From Progne subis subis (Eukaryota; Chordata; Aves; Passeriformes; Hirundinidae), in assembly GCA_022316685.1 (NCBI GenBank), contig JAKJHU010000046.1, positions 4,067,001-4,131,000 on the forward strand: a stretch of DNA of 64,000 nucleotides, written 5' to 3'. Position 1 is the first letter of the stretch. Each line of letters starts with the position of its first letter. The translations under genes were made by a program, and so were the position numbers. Positions 55,701 to 64,000 of this stretch are shown piece after piece. The notes beneath the pieces are model-generated. The model saw nothing but the letters and a program-made list of their open reading frames with translations. It was not told the origin of the DNA and did not search any database.

Positions 55701-58306
55701 ATTCAATATGATTTTTGCCAGTCTTCCACAGGTATTGAGTCTACAATTTAAGCTGTCATGAAGCATGTCTAGGTATTATACGTCACTCAATACAAGAAAC
55801 TGGACTGTAATGATAAAGGTCGTAAGCATTTCTTGCTGTTTTTCACTTAGTCACAAATCAGTAATCCAGAAAATTTCCTCTTGTAGCAAGAAAAAATAGA
55901 ATAAAACCAAGCCTTAACCTGAAATACAAGAGCTACAGCTTGACCAGAAGCATAGAAGAGAAGCAACAGTAAGAGATCTGTACTGTTCAGATTGAGAATT
56001 CTTCCTCTGCAGCTCTACTATAAATGTGGATAACTAAGCACATCCATAAACACAAACACAGCAGAATGTAAAGCATTTTCTGGGGAATGGGAAAAACACT
56101 TGATTTTTCTGAGACTGGCAGAAGTTCTCTTACTAGGCGCCATGGTCCTTCATTTTCTGCTGCTGTGCTTCTTGAGCTTTTCCTCCAAAGGACTTCTTAC
56201 AGTGCAGGATGTAGGTACCAACAAGCCAAAGGTCTGGTTTGAAATAGCAAAAATGAAAGCAAGACAAAATTTCATCTGCTAGATGACACTCTACCTTTAT
56301 TCGCCTTGGCTTTAGCCACAGCTTGTTAATAAACAGGGGAGATAATGTACATGAGTCTGCTCAATCTATAAAGTGCACACCTGGAAATGCACTTGGTCTA
56401 AGAAGCTTGGTACTACAAAGCAAACCTACCTATTTATCTGTGAAATAGTACTGTTGGTTTTGATTGTGGTTTGATTTTGTTCAGATTGTCAAGTGGCTTT
56501 GTACAACTCAAAATATTTTAAGACCACAGTGCACACATTTGATTGAGTTGCTTACTGATCCTGCACAGAAAAAGTAAGTAATTTACTATTCTTATTACAT
56601 AATAAAGGTAAGGTAAGAAAATCATGGTACTTGAATCAAGCTGTGAAATGTTGCACATTTTTCTCACAAACTATTTTACGTTTTTGAAGACATAAGAACT
56701 GTGTCTAGGCCAACAACAACAAAGAAATAACTGTGACCTATGTTGTCTAACGGGAACTTAAGCAACTAAAATAGGAAAGTATTGAAGTTACGCTGACTTC
56801 GTACTGAAACACCTTTTTTGTTTCCTAGTATCAATGTCTTGTACAGTAGATATTACCTAGGGCACAGCTACCTGCAACTGCTCAGCAGATTTGCCCAACA
56901 CAGCATCATGTTCAGCTCCATTGCTGCTCTTTATCTTGGAGCTGCTATCTCAACAGAAAACAGGCATTTTGAAACTAAAATCTGATTAAAAATATGGCAT
57001 GGAGAATCTAGAAATTCTTTTTCTCTTGCATGCCATCTCCCCTTTACTATATTCTTTAAATATGAGCAAAACTCAGTCTTGCCCAATGGGTCTTGACTGC
57101 ATCCAAGACTTCACATGGACTCTTTATAATCATAAAGTATCCTTGAACATCTTAACTGATGCAATATGAAAATTTAACTGGATTGGTCAAAGTCAGCACA
57201 TTAACAACTTGATTGCCCTCCAGCTCATTGTAAGATCCAGCATTAAAGATTAACGCCAGAAGCAGGAGTGAGGAAAGGAGCCTAAGAGCCAGGCAGCCAG
57301 GAGCAGCCACTGTGTCAGTACAGCTGATAGCTCACCCAGAGCTCCATCAGTTCCAGATGCAGTTTTGGCAGAATGCAGGACACCTAGGGATGAATGAATA
57401 CGCTGATGGAGACAGGAAAGACAAGACTTGGGAAACACAAAGAGTTTCCAACTTAGCCTCATCTATTGCTTGCATGGTCCCACTTCCTCTTCAACACTGC
57501 ACATATTTGAACAAGTATTCTGTTCTGTTCCTAATGTGCTAAGGCTTGAAAATACAACAGCAACCCAGCAAGGGGAAAAATAATCAACATTTCAACTAGT
57601 TATTATGAAGGAAACACAGGGGATATTTGTTAACACCAAAGTCACTGTGTTAGAAATGAAAAACATGTTTAGAAGGAGAGTTGGGACTCTCACTTCTGGG
57701 GCCACTGCATGGTTAGAGGCACAGGTTTTTCTGATCTGCCTCATCTCCACTGCCCCAGAGCAGGGCAGTAAATTCCCAGCACTGCCCTGACTTTGACAAA
57801 GCAGCTGGTTCACTCTCAGCACATACTACAGTTACTACATGGGAGAGCACCAAAGGGAGGAAACAGCAGAGCTCTCTTACTTAGGGAGCTGCCCAGACAG
57901 TAACAATATGTGACAGGTGGGGAGCGACAGATTCCAGCAGACTCCTGAGACAAAGTGCTTTACGGATTTAGAGCATCTCTTCTGCAATAGTAACTTCTTG
58001 ACTAGTTCTGGCAACCAAAGGCTGCAATGTGCCAGCCTAATTAATTACTGCTTTAAGAATAAGTAGGTAATTTGGTAGCATTCATCCTCACTAAGAGCAG
58101 CAGTAATGCAAGGAGTTGAGGCTTTGGAAGAAAATCAGGTCTGATTTGGTTACCCCTATCATTTTATACTTTCATAATTTTCTGTGAAAATCAAGCATAT
58201 CTGACAGTACCTGCTCCTCTTTTTCTTTGGTCTTGCTCCTGGAGACTCTGGAAGAGGTAACATCCTGAGCTGGAATGACAGAGATTTGATGCAGTGGCAT
58301 GTTCAT
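17..58306 (-). CDS. MARCHF8: MARCHF8, membrane-associated RING-CH E3 ubiquitin ligase (whole spliced coding region)
   Basis: Seen: six constitutive coding segments, 58306-58211, 19865-19815, 10060-9981, 6926-6746, 2995-2848 and 321-17, join with GT-AG borders and matching phases into 861 nt (286 aa plus stop). An 810-nt cassette, 9619-8810, can be added in frame (556 aa). Short-form layout: N-terminal cytoplasmic tail 1-74; RING-CH zinc ligands C75, C78, C92, C94, H102, C105, C118, C121 with W109; transmembrane segments about 150-172 and 196-214; C-terminal tail with tyrosine motifs YVQL (217-220) and YNRV (227-230), ending EILHV. Known for the family: MARCH8 sits in endosomes and plasma membrane and ubiquitinates cytoplasmic tails of membrane proteins such as MHC class II, CD86 and transferrin receptor. 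The tail is much closer to MARCHF8 than to its paralogue MARCHF1. The human short form is 291 aa, so the length fits. The 3' UTR is cut by the window edge. Confidence 0.97.
322..2847 (-). other. MARCHF8: MARCHF8 intron between the two transmembrane exons
   Basis: This is a 2526-bp intron with donor GTATGT and acceptor CTTCCAG. It holds a short AT/AC-rich stretch at about 1511-1540. The longest open frame inside it is about 100 codons and shows no family resemblance. Nothing else is recognised. Confidence 0.85.
2848..2995 (-). CDS. MARCHF8: MARCHF8 coding exon with first transmembrane segment
   Basis: This exon encodes residues 137-185 plus one base of codon 186: [13 protein letters not shown], a hydrophobic run [17 protein letters not shown] and SLYVLI (about 150-172), then the short lumenal loop [13 protein letters not shown]. 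The acceptor is TTTCTTGCCAG|TGG (phase 0) and the donor ACCG|GTATGT (phase 1). In MARCH8 this segment enters the membrane right after the RING-CH domain, and the two transmembrane helices take part in substrate recognition. It matches human MARCHF8 almost residue for residue. Confidence 0.96.
2996..6745 (-). other. MARCHF8: MARCHF8 intron between RING-CH and first transmembrane exons
   Basis: This is a 3750-bp intron with donor GTAGGC and acceptor TTGCCAG. It contains a GC-richer patch at about 3150-3500 with overlapping short open frames in several frames (no homology recognised) and a long A-rich tract at 4783-4896. Otherwise I see nothing. Confidence 0.85.
4783..4896 (+). repeat. A-rich low-complexity tract
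   Basis: About 114 bp are almost only A and C, built from A runs with AAAAC and AAAC units, and two near-copies of an A7-8 then C5 unit. It is a simple repeat. The W/F/V-rich open frame on the minus strand here is an artefact of it. Confidence 0.85.
6746..6926 (-). CDS. MARCHF8: MARCHF8 coding exon with RING-CH zinc finger
   Basis: This exon encodes R76 (last base) to K136. The RING-CH (C4HC3) pattern is complete: C78, C92-x-C94, seven residues, H102, x2, C105, then C118-x2-C121. The first ligand (C75) comes from the exon upstream. W109 corresponds to the human W114, known to be needed for E2 recruitment. The exon reads [18 protein letters not shown] then [15 protein letters not shown], nearly invariant in the family. 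The acceptor is CTGATTCAG|G and the donor AAAG|GTAGGC (phase 0). This is the catalytic core that binds ubiquitin-charged E2 enzymes on the cytoplasmic face. Confidence 0.97.
6927..8809 (-). other. MARCHF8: MARCHF8 intron between cassette and RING-CH exons
   Basis: This is a 1883-bp intron. The cassette frame stays open for about 40 codons past the cassette donor, to a stop near 8686. No other feature is recognised. Confidence 0.8.
8810..9619 (-). CDS. MARCHF8: MARCHF8 long-isoform cassette exon (270 codons, phase 2-2)
   Basis: This 810-nt exon is open in one frame and divisible by three, so it can be included between exon 3 and the RING-CH exon without shifting frame. Acceptor GTCATCACAG|T and donor TGCAG|GTTGGT are both weaker than those of the constitutive exons, as expected for a regulated cassette. 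Vertebrate MARCHF8 has a known long isoform (573 aa in human) with an insert of about this size here. The product is a soluble, low-complexity, serine-rich segment: a basic start ([10 protein letters not shown]), a basic patch [11 protein letters not shown], an acidic patch [11 protein letters not shown], and proline-directed sites ([18 protein letters not shown]) just before the end. Its last codon is Cys in the sequence GDTC, replacing the DIC of exon 3 before RICHC. No catalytic domain is recognised. The exact acceptor is a choice: another phase-compatible AG lies about 53 nt further in, but with a poor pyrimidine tract. Confidence 0.85.
9620..9980 (-). other. MARCHF8: MARCHF8 short intron before the cassette exon
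   Basis: This is a 361-bp intron separating exon 3 from the cassette, with donor GTAAAG and a cassette acceptor of modest strength. It has an A-rich stretch at about 9690-9727. When the cassette is skipped it becomes part of a larger intron, 6927-9980. Confidence 0.8.
9981..10060 (-). CDS. MARCHF8: MARCHF8 coding exon 3 (ends in first RING-CH cysteine)
   Basis: This exon encodes residues 50-75 plus two bases of codon 76: [15 protein letters not shown] then [11 protein letters not shown]. The human counterpart is AGSPPSASAPAP...SITPSSQDIC. The acceptor is TTTCACTGCAG|GCT (phase 0) and the donor TGCAG|GTAAAG (phase 2). Its last full codon is C75, the first zinc ligand of the RING-CH domain; the split codon becomes R76 when joined to the RING exon. 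Serine/threonine-proline content suggests a flexible, phosphorylatable linker, which is inference. Confidence 0.95.
10061..19814 (-). other. MARCHF8: MARCHF8 intron between exons 2 and 3
   Basis: This is a 9754-bp intron with donor GTATGT and acceptor TTTCACTGCAG. It contains a 17-base T run near 16857-16873 and a CA repeat at 17647-17665. A 150-codon minus-strand frame at 14660-15112 has no recognisable motif. No interspersed repeat or RNA gene is recognised. Confidence 0.8.
17647..17665 (+). repeat. CA microsatellite
   Basis: An uninterrupted run of about nine CA units, intronic. Confidence 0.85.
19815..19865 (-). CDS. MARCHF8: MARCHF8 coding exon 2 (51 bp, phase 0-0)
   Basis: This exon encodes 17 residues (33-49), [17 protein letters not shown], matching the human stretch NEKTLGHFMSHSSNISK. 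The acceptor is CTCTTTCAG|AAT and the donor AAG|GTATGT, both strong. The exon is 51 nt and symmetrical (phase 0 on both sides), so skipping it would keep the frame. It lies between a 38.3-kb intron on its 5' side and a 9.75-kb intron on its 3' side. The residues are serine-rich and lie in the N-terminal cytoplasmic tail before the RING-CH domain. Confidence 0.94.
29787..29882 (+). repeat. T/G-rich low-complexity tract
   Basis: About 96 bp are mainly TTTG and TTTTG units with short G runs, much like the 4783-4896 A-rich tract on the opposite strand. It produces an F/V/W-rich spurious frame. Confidence 0.8.
33951..33969 (+). repeat. ACCA tetranucleotide repeat
   Basis: About four to five CCAA units in tandem, intronic. 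Confidence 0.75.
34755..34890 (+). repeat. Long poly-T tracts with T/G-rich spacer
   Basis: A 28-base T run (34755-34782) and a 19-base T run (34810-34828) are followed by T/G-rich sequence and short GTT units. On the minus strand these are poly-A tracts and could be the tail of a retroposed sequence lying at higher coordinates, or simple-repeat expansion. No element could be named. Confidence 0.75.
34947..34976 (+). other. Potential G-quadruplex motif
   Basis: Five G runs of length 6, 5, 3, 5 and 3 within 30 bases have spacers of one to three bases, fitting the G3+N1-7 quadruplex rule. It is on the strand opposite MARCHF8 coding, so the pre-mRNA carries the C-rich complement. The surroundings are AT-rich, so it stands out. 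Confidence 0.7.
35913..36615 (-). mobile_element. CR1 LINE fragment A (5'-truncated, decayed)
   Basis: The minus strand reads the end of a CR1 retrotransposon: remnants of the ORF2 C-terminal part at about 36550-36122, including [49 protein letters not shown] and [11 protein letters not shown], then a 3' UTR ending in an ATTCT-type terminus at about 35913-35930 (seen on plus as CACAGAATCTAAGAAT). The stop at about 36122 and divergent residues show it is dead. CR1 ORF2 encodes an endonuclease and reverse transcriptase; only the region after the catalytic core remains. The left end is the true 3' end; the right end is a 5' truncation, approximate. Confidence 0.92.
36626..36835 (-). mobile_element. 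CR1 LINE fragment B (3' end only)
   Basis: This is a second, different CR1 3' end in the same orientation, only about 10-15 bp beyond fragment A. On plus it begins GAATCAGAGAATCACAGAAT, followed by GGTTGGAAGAGACCTTCAAG and then the typical 3' UTR. The minus strand still shows [20 protein letters not shown], the ORF2 C-terminal end, at 36835-36780. It is short and non-autonomous. Confidence 0.9.
40562..40581 (+). repeat. CA microsatellite
   Basis: About ten CA units with one AA interruption, intronic. Confidence 0.8.
42480..42762 (+). mobile_element. CR1 LINE fragment C (3' end, plus orientation)
   Basis: The plus strand encodes the decayed C-terminus of CR1 ORF2 ([16 protein letters not shown], then [20 protein letters not shown] and SFLEVFE), followed by the 3' UTR and the terminal ATGATTCTATGATT repeat at about 42749-42762. 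It is heavily 5'-truncated, about 280 bp, and lies in the opposite orientation to MARCHF8 and to fragments A and B. Confidence 0.93.
44376..44435 (+). repeat. Short degenerate tandem repeat, GTTATGTGTAA-like
   Basis: Two clear and two degenerate tandem copies of an 11-12 base unit containing TATGTGTAAG. It is a minor local duplication. Confidence 0.65.
44610..44630 (+). repeat. Poly-A run
   Basis: An A run of about 20 bases preceded by TTAATT. It could be a retroposon tail on the plus strand, but no body could be recognised. Confidence 0.7.
48534..48549 (+). repeat. AAT trinucleotide repeat
   Basis: About five AAT units, followed by other AT-rich sequence. Confidence 0.75.
49596..49626 (+). 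repeat. AT/AC dinucleotide tract
   Basis: TATATA blocks around T5 are followed by ACACACAC. A simple, low-complexity intronic tract. Confidence 0.75.
53214..53882 (+). other. 222-codon open frame of unknown nature
   Basis: An ATG-initiated frame on plus is open for 222 codons inside the MARCHF8 giant intron, antisense to the gene. It is the longest frame in the window not explained by MARCHF8. I recognise no domain, signal peptide or membrane segment; composition is rich in S, Q, A, P and H. Local GC is higher than the surroundings, which by itself lengthens chance frames. No repeat family was recognised on either strand. It could be chance, an antisense non-coding transcript, or an old retrocopy. 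It is not called as a gene. Confidence 0.3.
54305..54317 (+). repeat. Short CA repeat
   Basis: About six CA units, intronic. Confidence 0.7.
58211..58306 (-). CDS. MARCHF8: MARCHF8 coding exon 1 (start codon exon)
   Basis: This exon encodes residues 1-32, starting [15 protein letters not shown] and ending SKTKEKEEQ, clearly the MARCHF8 N-terminus (human begins MSMPLHQISAIPSQD). The ATG is at 58304-58306. The exon ends in phase 0 with donor CAG|GTACTG. A second in-frame ATG lies two codons in (M3), but the first matches the start of the human protein. This N-terminal cytoplasmic part is basic and polar, with no signal peptide. The next coding exon is about 38 kb away. Confidence 0.95.
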
Positions 58307-58389
58307 CACACCGCCTTGTTTGGTCCTATCATTTACAGGAAGGAGGCTTGAATGCAGTGCTCATTCCGTGCCATTGTAAGGCCTTGCAA
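58307..58389 (-). promoter_or_regulatory. MARCHF8: MARCHF8 5' UTR part of exon 1 with two upstream ORFs
   Basis: A good acceptor (T-rich tract then TTTTTTTAG) ends at 58390, giving 83 nt of 5' UTR in this exon and implying at least one upstream non-coding exon. Two short uORFs lie in it in one frame. The first has ATG at 58372-58374, 13 codons, and stop TAA at 58333-58335. The second has ATG at 58330-58332, directly after that stop, and 8 codons. Its stop TGA shares the A of the main ATG (TGATG). This arrangement suggests translational control by reinitiation; that is inference. Confidence 0.7.
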
Positions 58390-61300
58390 CTAAAAAAATA
58401 AAAATATTAAATTATGTTAAAGTAGCTTGAAAGGCAATAATTTCTTAACCAAAGCTATGTCATCCACTGGACCGAAACATATGTCTTATTTTCTCTGGAT
58501 TTTGGTGCACTTGCTGGGTGAGAAGGGACACAGAATTTTAAAAGAATTTTAACTAGACAGGTCAGAGCTCAATTAACGCAAAATGAACAAATAAATTCAC
58601 AGTTCTGAAAGCGTTCTGAGAGCAGAGCTAGAGGGCAGGGATCATGCTTGAGTTTGCTTGGCAAGGGAGAAGGAGGAAGAGCAGCTCTCCAAGCTGAGCG
58701 TGATACCTGGAGGTGCAAAGAACAAAGCTCATACAGGTAAGTTTCCTAAACTGCCAACCCCCCATACGGGATCGAGTTGCCTCAGGAGTCATCCTAAAAC
58801 AGAGTGAATGCTGTAGCTTTGGCTAAAAACAGACAACAGCCTGCACTTGGCTCTTGTCACTCATATAAACCTGTACCACTGTCAGTTCAAAGATGATCAC
58901 ATGAGCTGTTCCTTTCCTAAGACTATTAGAGATTAATATAATCAAAATCCCTCAATAGGGATTGTGAATTCACTGGATGGACTATACATACTTTATCCTT
59001 CTTTTACCAATATAACAGGGAAGCATTACACATAGGAAAGACAGTGATAGACATAAATTAGCCAAAATTGGCAATGCTCATCTGAAAGGCAGGCATAATT
59101 AACCATACCTTTTATTAGATTAGTGAAGTTAAAAAGCTTTTTATTTAATGTAAAACATGTAATATCATGGAGTGTTTATTTGGAATGTAACTTGCCATAA
59201 ATGAGACACAATCAATTGTGTTTGAAGAACAGATTAGAAGGGAATTAACACAGCAGGGACTATATTAAACAGGGCAACTGAATGATGCACTGTTCTTCTG
59301 TTTCCATGACATACCAACTTTTTGTTTGGCTGGTTTTGAATCTGAAAAAAGCAGAAAACAGACACTAGATAAATGCCCTATGCATTATGCTGTTTAATAA
59401 TGTGGAAGCAGTATAGCTAAGCACTTAGTACATACCCTCAACTTATACAGCACTTATTTTTTATTTGACATTTAATTGGAAGTTTTGAAGATAGAACCAG
59501 AAAATTCAGCATCTTTCGTGGAATCAAAAACCTAGAAAGCTTGGCCTATTTCCAATAGACTCCACAGGAATACTGCAGTTGTGTAAAATGAACACATTTA
59601 ATTGGTTTTGATTGAAAAACAGAAAAAAAGAGTTGTAAGTTCCAAGGCACTTCTTTGGAGAATGATAGTTACTATCCTGTTTTCACTGAGGGGGAAAGAA
59701 TTATCAAAGGTCATAGAGCAAATCATGAACAAAACCAAAACGGCATGCAAGGCCTGCTGCATCCCAATCACACACTCCATCTGCTGCATGATGCTGTTTG
59801 CCTGTTTGAGCACTCAGCCAAGTTCAAGAGCTTTACTGACACGTGGGCAGGATTTATATTACTCCCATAGAGGCCAAGACAGAGCATCAACAAAGCATGC
59901 ATGAGAGCTTTAAAGGCAACGCCTCCGTAACTTTCAGGCATCACTTACTTTAAAAGTAAAATAGATCAGTATGCATAAACTAGCAACAAAGATACTTCCT
60001 TACTGGAGGACAAATGTAAACATGAGATTTACCAGCGTTATTGAATCCCAGCATAAAGAGAAAACACAGAACCTCCTCAGATCCTCCCCACACCTGCTTA
60101 GAGCTCTAAAAGAGCCAAGCCAGAGGGACTATAAACATGGGCTGAGATGGGATTATCAAACCACAATCATCAAGCCAGGAAGGGAAGGTATTTTCCCAAG
60201 AAAACACAGAGAAAGAAAATCCAGAGAACATTAAGCTTCAATGAAAAGATGCCAGGTAATATGTTCTGTACTACTGCCAGCGATAACAGCGAAAGGGAAG
60301 GAGTTCTGCCCTGTGTCCCCCCTCAAAAAGGGTTCTGGGCTTGCAGGCAAGGACATGTTATGACTATAAAGAGAACAAGGAAAATTATTGGAAAACACAG
60401 GTAACCCTCTCTGATGATGGCAAACAAGTCAAACCAGTTTTTTCTGCAGGTACTACAAGGTCAACACGTGTTAGAATTCTTTGAAAGAGCTCAAACAGCA
60501 GATATAACCCAACATATTAAAAAATGATGTGAAACAGCCCTCCTCTGGTAAAGAAGCCTGGCAGATGCTCTAATAAAGCCTGCCTTTGTTTCAAGGGTGG
60601 CTTAGAGAAAGCTGTAAACCAAATCCAGATGCCACCCTGTCACATCCCCAATCTGCTGGGTCCCTAATAATGCACACAACTCAAACTCTGTCTGTACCTA
60701 CCTAAAGTACTTTAACTCCACAGTGCTAATTAAAGGATAAAGTTACGTAAGTGAACAGACCATCAGACAGTACTGAGTACAGACAGACAAGGATGCCAGA
60801 AAAGCAATGCCACTCAAAGCCAACACAAAGCAAGTTATGACAAGTTCCACAGGACATTGCACAGCTAAATTAATTCCATGTTCTGCCTGATCCAAAGGTG
60901 AGGAGTTGGGCACCTGGAAAATGGGATCCCAGTTTGAAGCACATCGAACTGGGGGCCTGCCAAAAAGAAAGAAATGCTAAGGCAAGGAAACTGCTCCTAG
61001 CTAGTCCCTTCTCTTCAGGATTCCAATTAGATGTTTAGGCTGTATCTCACACAAAATGAGAATTCCTCAATACTACAGCATCTCCATATTACAGCAGAGT
61101 ACACTTTCCCAGGAGGTGGCAGGTAAGGGCTCAGCTTCCTCCCTCACTGTGTTTTATTTGGTTCATAACTTCCTGCAATACTGGCTGGGGCACATGGGAA
61201 TGCCAAGACAGAGGACAGCTTGAAGCTCAGCTATTACTCTTACCTACAGCCATACTGGTTCCTAAAAGATGGACTCCAGGCATACTGCCATTGCAGAGAA

Positions 61301-64000
61301 TCTTCAGACACAAATGCCATTAAAAACAGGTCAAAATCCTGGCTGCAGAGCCCCCAAACGATCTTAACTCAGTGAAGCTAAGATTTCACCCACTCAGGTA
61401 GTCCAGTTTTGCTTTCTGCAGGTCAGGCAAAAAACAAAACGCAGACACCTGGAACCACACCACTTGAGTCCTCACTATGTTGCTAGAACCACAAAGCTGC
61501 AGCAAAATCAGTCAGATTCAGAGAAAACAGGACCACAGCCTCTCAAGGTAGTTTACAAGTACAAAAGGAAGGAAAAGCATGCATGTGTCTTGGGCCTGGT
61601 GGCTGGGGCATTCCCTTCAACAGAACATCTGACAGAAGCACAAAATTAGGTTCTTCTGGGTTATCAGCATGAAGTACTCGGTGTTAAGGAAACCTTACAG
61701 TCTGACCATCCACGTGACTCTCTGGCAGTCACACTCACAACACCAGAGACTTTCATTGCTGGGACTGAAGTCCCTTCAAAGCAGGTGGCTCCCGTGAGCC
61801 CAGGGACCCCTGCTTGACTCCCTGTACATCCCACTCACAGTCAGACCAGGTTTCCTTACTGCTTCCACCCCACGTTTCCCATGGCAGTGTCTCAGATGCT
61901 TTGTTCCACAAAACCACTTAGTCACAGTGCAGTAATGCAGAAACAGCCTAAGCTGGTGCTTTCAAGGAGTGCCCTCAACAAAGGATCCCCTGGGCTTTTA
62001 TCCCATCAGTCTACCCGCACACAAATCTCGCTCTTCCTCCTGAGTCCCCTGCTGCTGTCTCTCCCAGTGTCCATTCACCTACTTCACTGGCACCACTTAT
62101 CTTCATGCCCTTTGTTATCCAAGAGGCTGGCAATTCATGGCCTCATGTCTCAGGCTTCCACCCAGAGCTCAATCTGCATCTCGTGATCTGAACTACCTGC
62201 ACCAGATGTATCCCTCAACAATGAGAAGGGACAACAACAACAGGAAACCTCAGTATAATAGAAGTAGGTGGAAACCACTTGAATTCCCATTTTAATCGTC
62301 CACCCTGTCAAGATCTCACTTTCCCAACTGACAGCAGGAATATGAGATGACCCAAATGATCTGTAACTTGCTGGATTGGAGTGTCAAATGGCACTGAAAG
62401 AACTAAGACAGAAGTCCTCCATCACCTGCGACCTATTGCAGCCCTCTGCCCAGTACATGTTCCAAAATTAACGCTAAACTACTCTTTGCCAAAGATTCAC
62501 AGCTGGAATGGGGCAAGTAAGCACATATCATGATTTCTTGTCTGTGATTTGGTACCTACAGAGTCTACAAACGTGCTATCTGAACAGCAGATTCTATTAA
62601 GTGATTTATACTTCAGAAAGTCTACCATATTCCCTTTCTACAAAGAGTTGCTGGAAAACTTCAATAGAAGCTCTGGAGCTGTAGTGGCACTGGCTGCAGA
62701 TGTACACAGGCCTTACCAAAAGAAATGCATCCCGAGGATGCACGTAGGTGTGTAAAAAATGTATTACTCAGAAGAGGAAAAAACACAGCAATCAAATAGG
62801 TCAATAGCTTTCCTGTTTAAAGTACAATAGGTGTTCTGGATTAAAAGAATATATCTTTATATGCATGAAAGATATGCCCTGGAACTCGTGGTAGAAGGAA
62901 GATGATAGTTACTAACAGAAGGGAATTGGAAAGAATTTTACCTGTGCGTTGTTCTGGTTTGCCCCAAGGTTTCTTACCCTTCTCTTCACCCCAGTAATGA
63001 TGGTAAGCAGCATCACCTATGTCAGTGCTCTGACAATCTGTTGGAGGATGGACGAGTTAAAAATAAATCAACAGATCACTGATGTCCACATAATGCAGAC
63101 ACTGAAGTACCATCAACTGCTGTGACAATCCTGCCATGGAATAAATCAGTCTGTGGACTGCAGGGCACCTTCCAGATGCAGGCTGAAAATTCTGCTCCAA
63201 GACTTTGTGGATCGCTGCCATGTAATCTGGTCTTCTGAAACTTCCCCTCTATGCAGCACAAAACCTGACTGACTCAAAAAGAAATAGAAACTCCCCCCAA
63301 AAATTTGACTGCTGCTAGATGGTGTAACAGCTGCATCAGGTGGCTTACTTTCTCATAAGACTTGATATAATCCATTAATGCACATCAAGACCTCCAGCAT
63401 AAAAAACAGATTCCAAATCTTCAATCTCAAGCTCCATTTAAAAAACTCCTTTGGTTTTGTGTTTTTGTCATTGTTCTGAAGGTAACAGAAGCCCTTACCC
63501 AGTGACTTCAGCAAATTCCTCTGTGCATCTAAACTTTTCCTAGCTACTTTGACATTTCAGATAGATATATCTTATGCCTACTTTCTGTACACTACATTTT
63601 CCATATTTGCAAATATTTCCAATCCTATCAGCTTGTGTTGGCTGCAGTTTGAAGCTTTTATTTATGTCATTCTGAGCTTGTTCGGACTCTTCCCCTACTA
63701 ATGTATCTTATGTAATCCTCTTCTAGAGATGACAGATGTGCATTTTCAAAAAGAGGATCCTACATCTGTGTTTCATTTTAGTTTACTGTAGCTTAATCAG
63801 TACTTTGTTAACAGCATTATTTAAGAGACGGTATCAAGCCTCATGCACTTCACATGCATTTGTTAACTTCACAAACAAATCTAATCAAGAGAGCTTAAGG
63901 GAGAGGAACTAACACTTCCTTTCCTGCAGTACCTTTCACATTTCACTTCTAATGTTGTACTAACCCTGAAAAGAACCCTTGTAGTCAGACCAGGCAGATA
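58390..64000 (-). other. Upstream MARCHF8 intron or 5' flank, no coding content seen
   Basis: This is 5.6 kb beyond the acceptor of exon 1. The strong acceptor at 58390 means the transcript continues upstream, so at least part of this is intron. No CpG-rich segment, conserved coding exon, CR1 or RNA gene is recognised. Open frames here reach only about 100 codons and look random (for example 61881-62186). A non-coding first exon may be hidden here or lie past the right edge. Confidence 0.6.

Larger units (their letters stand above)
19866..58210 (-). other. MARCHF8: MARCHF8 giant intron between exons 1 and 2
   Basis: This 38.3-kb intron has donor GTACTG and acceptor CTCTTTCAG. Recognised content: a T/G-rich tract at 29787-29882, poly-T and G-run block 34755-34976, two CR1 fragments 35913-36835, one CR1 3' end 42480-42762, small microsatellites (33951, 40562, 44376, 48534, 49596, 54305), a 20-base A run near 44610, and a 222-codon open frame at 53214-53882. 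I see no nested gene that I can name. Alternative first exons of MARCHF8 could lie here but cannot be recognised without transcripts. Confidence 0.8.

Noticed and set aside
61881..62186. 101-codon plus-strand frame rich in S, L and H
   Set aside because: Low-complexity text without any family resemblance, in a pyrimidine-rich patch. Treated as chance.
1..64000. tRNA, rRNA, CRISPR array, bacterial or phage system
   Set aside because: None seen. Splice structure, intron size and CR1 content show vertebrate nuclear DNA. I could not run covariance-model searches, so small snoRNA or microRNA genes in introns cannot be excluded.

Overview
This is vertebrate nuclear DNA, most likely from a bird. 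It is AT-rich, mostly intronic, has long introns with GT-AG borders, and its only recognisable interspersed repeats are 5'-truncated CR1 LINE fragments with the 8-bp ATTCTATG-type 3' end typical of sauropsids. There are no operons, Shine-Dalgarno sites, CRISPR arrays or prokaryotic mobile elements.

The window is almost entirely one minus-strand gene, MARCHF8 (MARCH8), a membrane-bound RING-CH E3 ubiquitin ligase. Reading from high to low coordinates: the first coding exon (58211-58306, preceded by 83 bases of 5' UTR with two tiny uORFs); an intron of about 38 kb; a 51-bp in-frame exon (19815-19865); an 80-bp exon (9981-10060); an 810-bp in-frame cassette exon specific to a long isoform (8810-9619); the RING-CH exon (6746-6926); the first transmembrane exon (2848-2995); and the last coding exon with the second transmembrane segment and cytoplasmic tail (17-321). 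The 3' UTR runs off the left edge. The six constitutive coding segments total 861 nt (286 aa plus stop). Adding the cassette gives 1671 nt (556 aa). Every junction keeps phase, which strongly supports the model.

The remaining sequence is intron or 5' flank. It holds two CR1 fragments in tandem at 35.9-36.8 kb (minus orientation), one CR1 3' end at 42.5 kb (plus), several A/T-rich and dinucleotide tracts, a poly-T plus G-run (quadruplex-type) block at 34.75-34.98 kb, and a few unexplained open frames. From 58.39 to 64.0 kb I find no coding exon. It should be first intron or 5' flank, and no CpG-rich promoter is visible, so the transcription start is probably outside the window or at a CpG-poor site I cannot identify. 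From known vertebrate synteny, ALOX5 would be expected beyond the left edge and ZFAND4 beyond the right; neither is seen here.

I did not find a new multi-gene system. The points most worth a second look are the way two alternative exons each supply the first zinc-binding cysteine of the RING-CH domain, the weak splice sites of the long cassette, the back-to-back uORFs abutting the start codon, and two open frames of unknown origin (53.2-53.9 kb and 35.2-35.4 kb).
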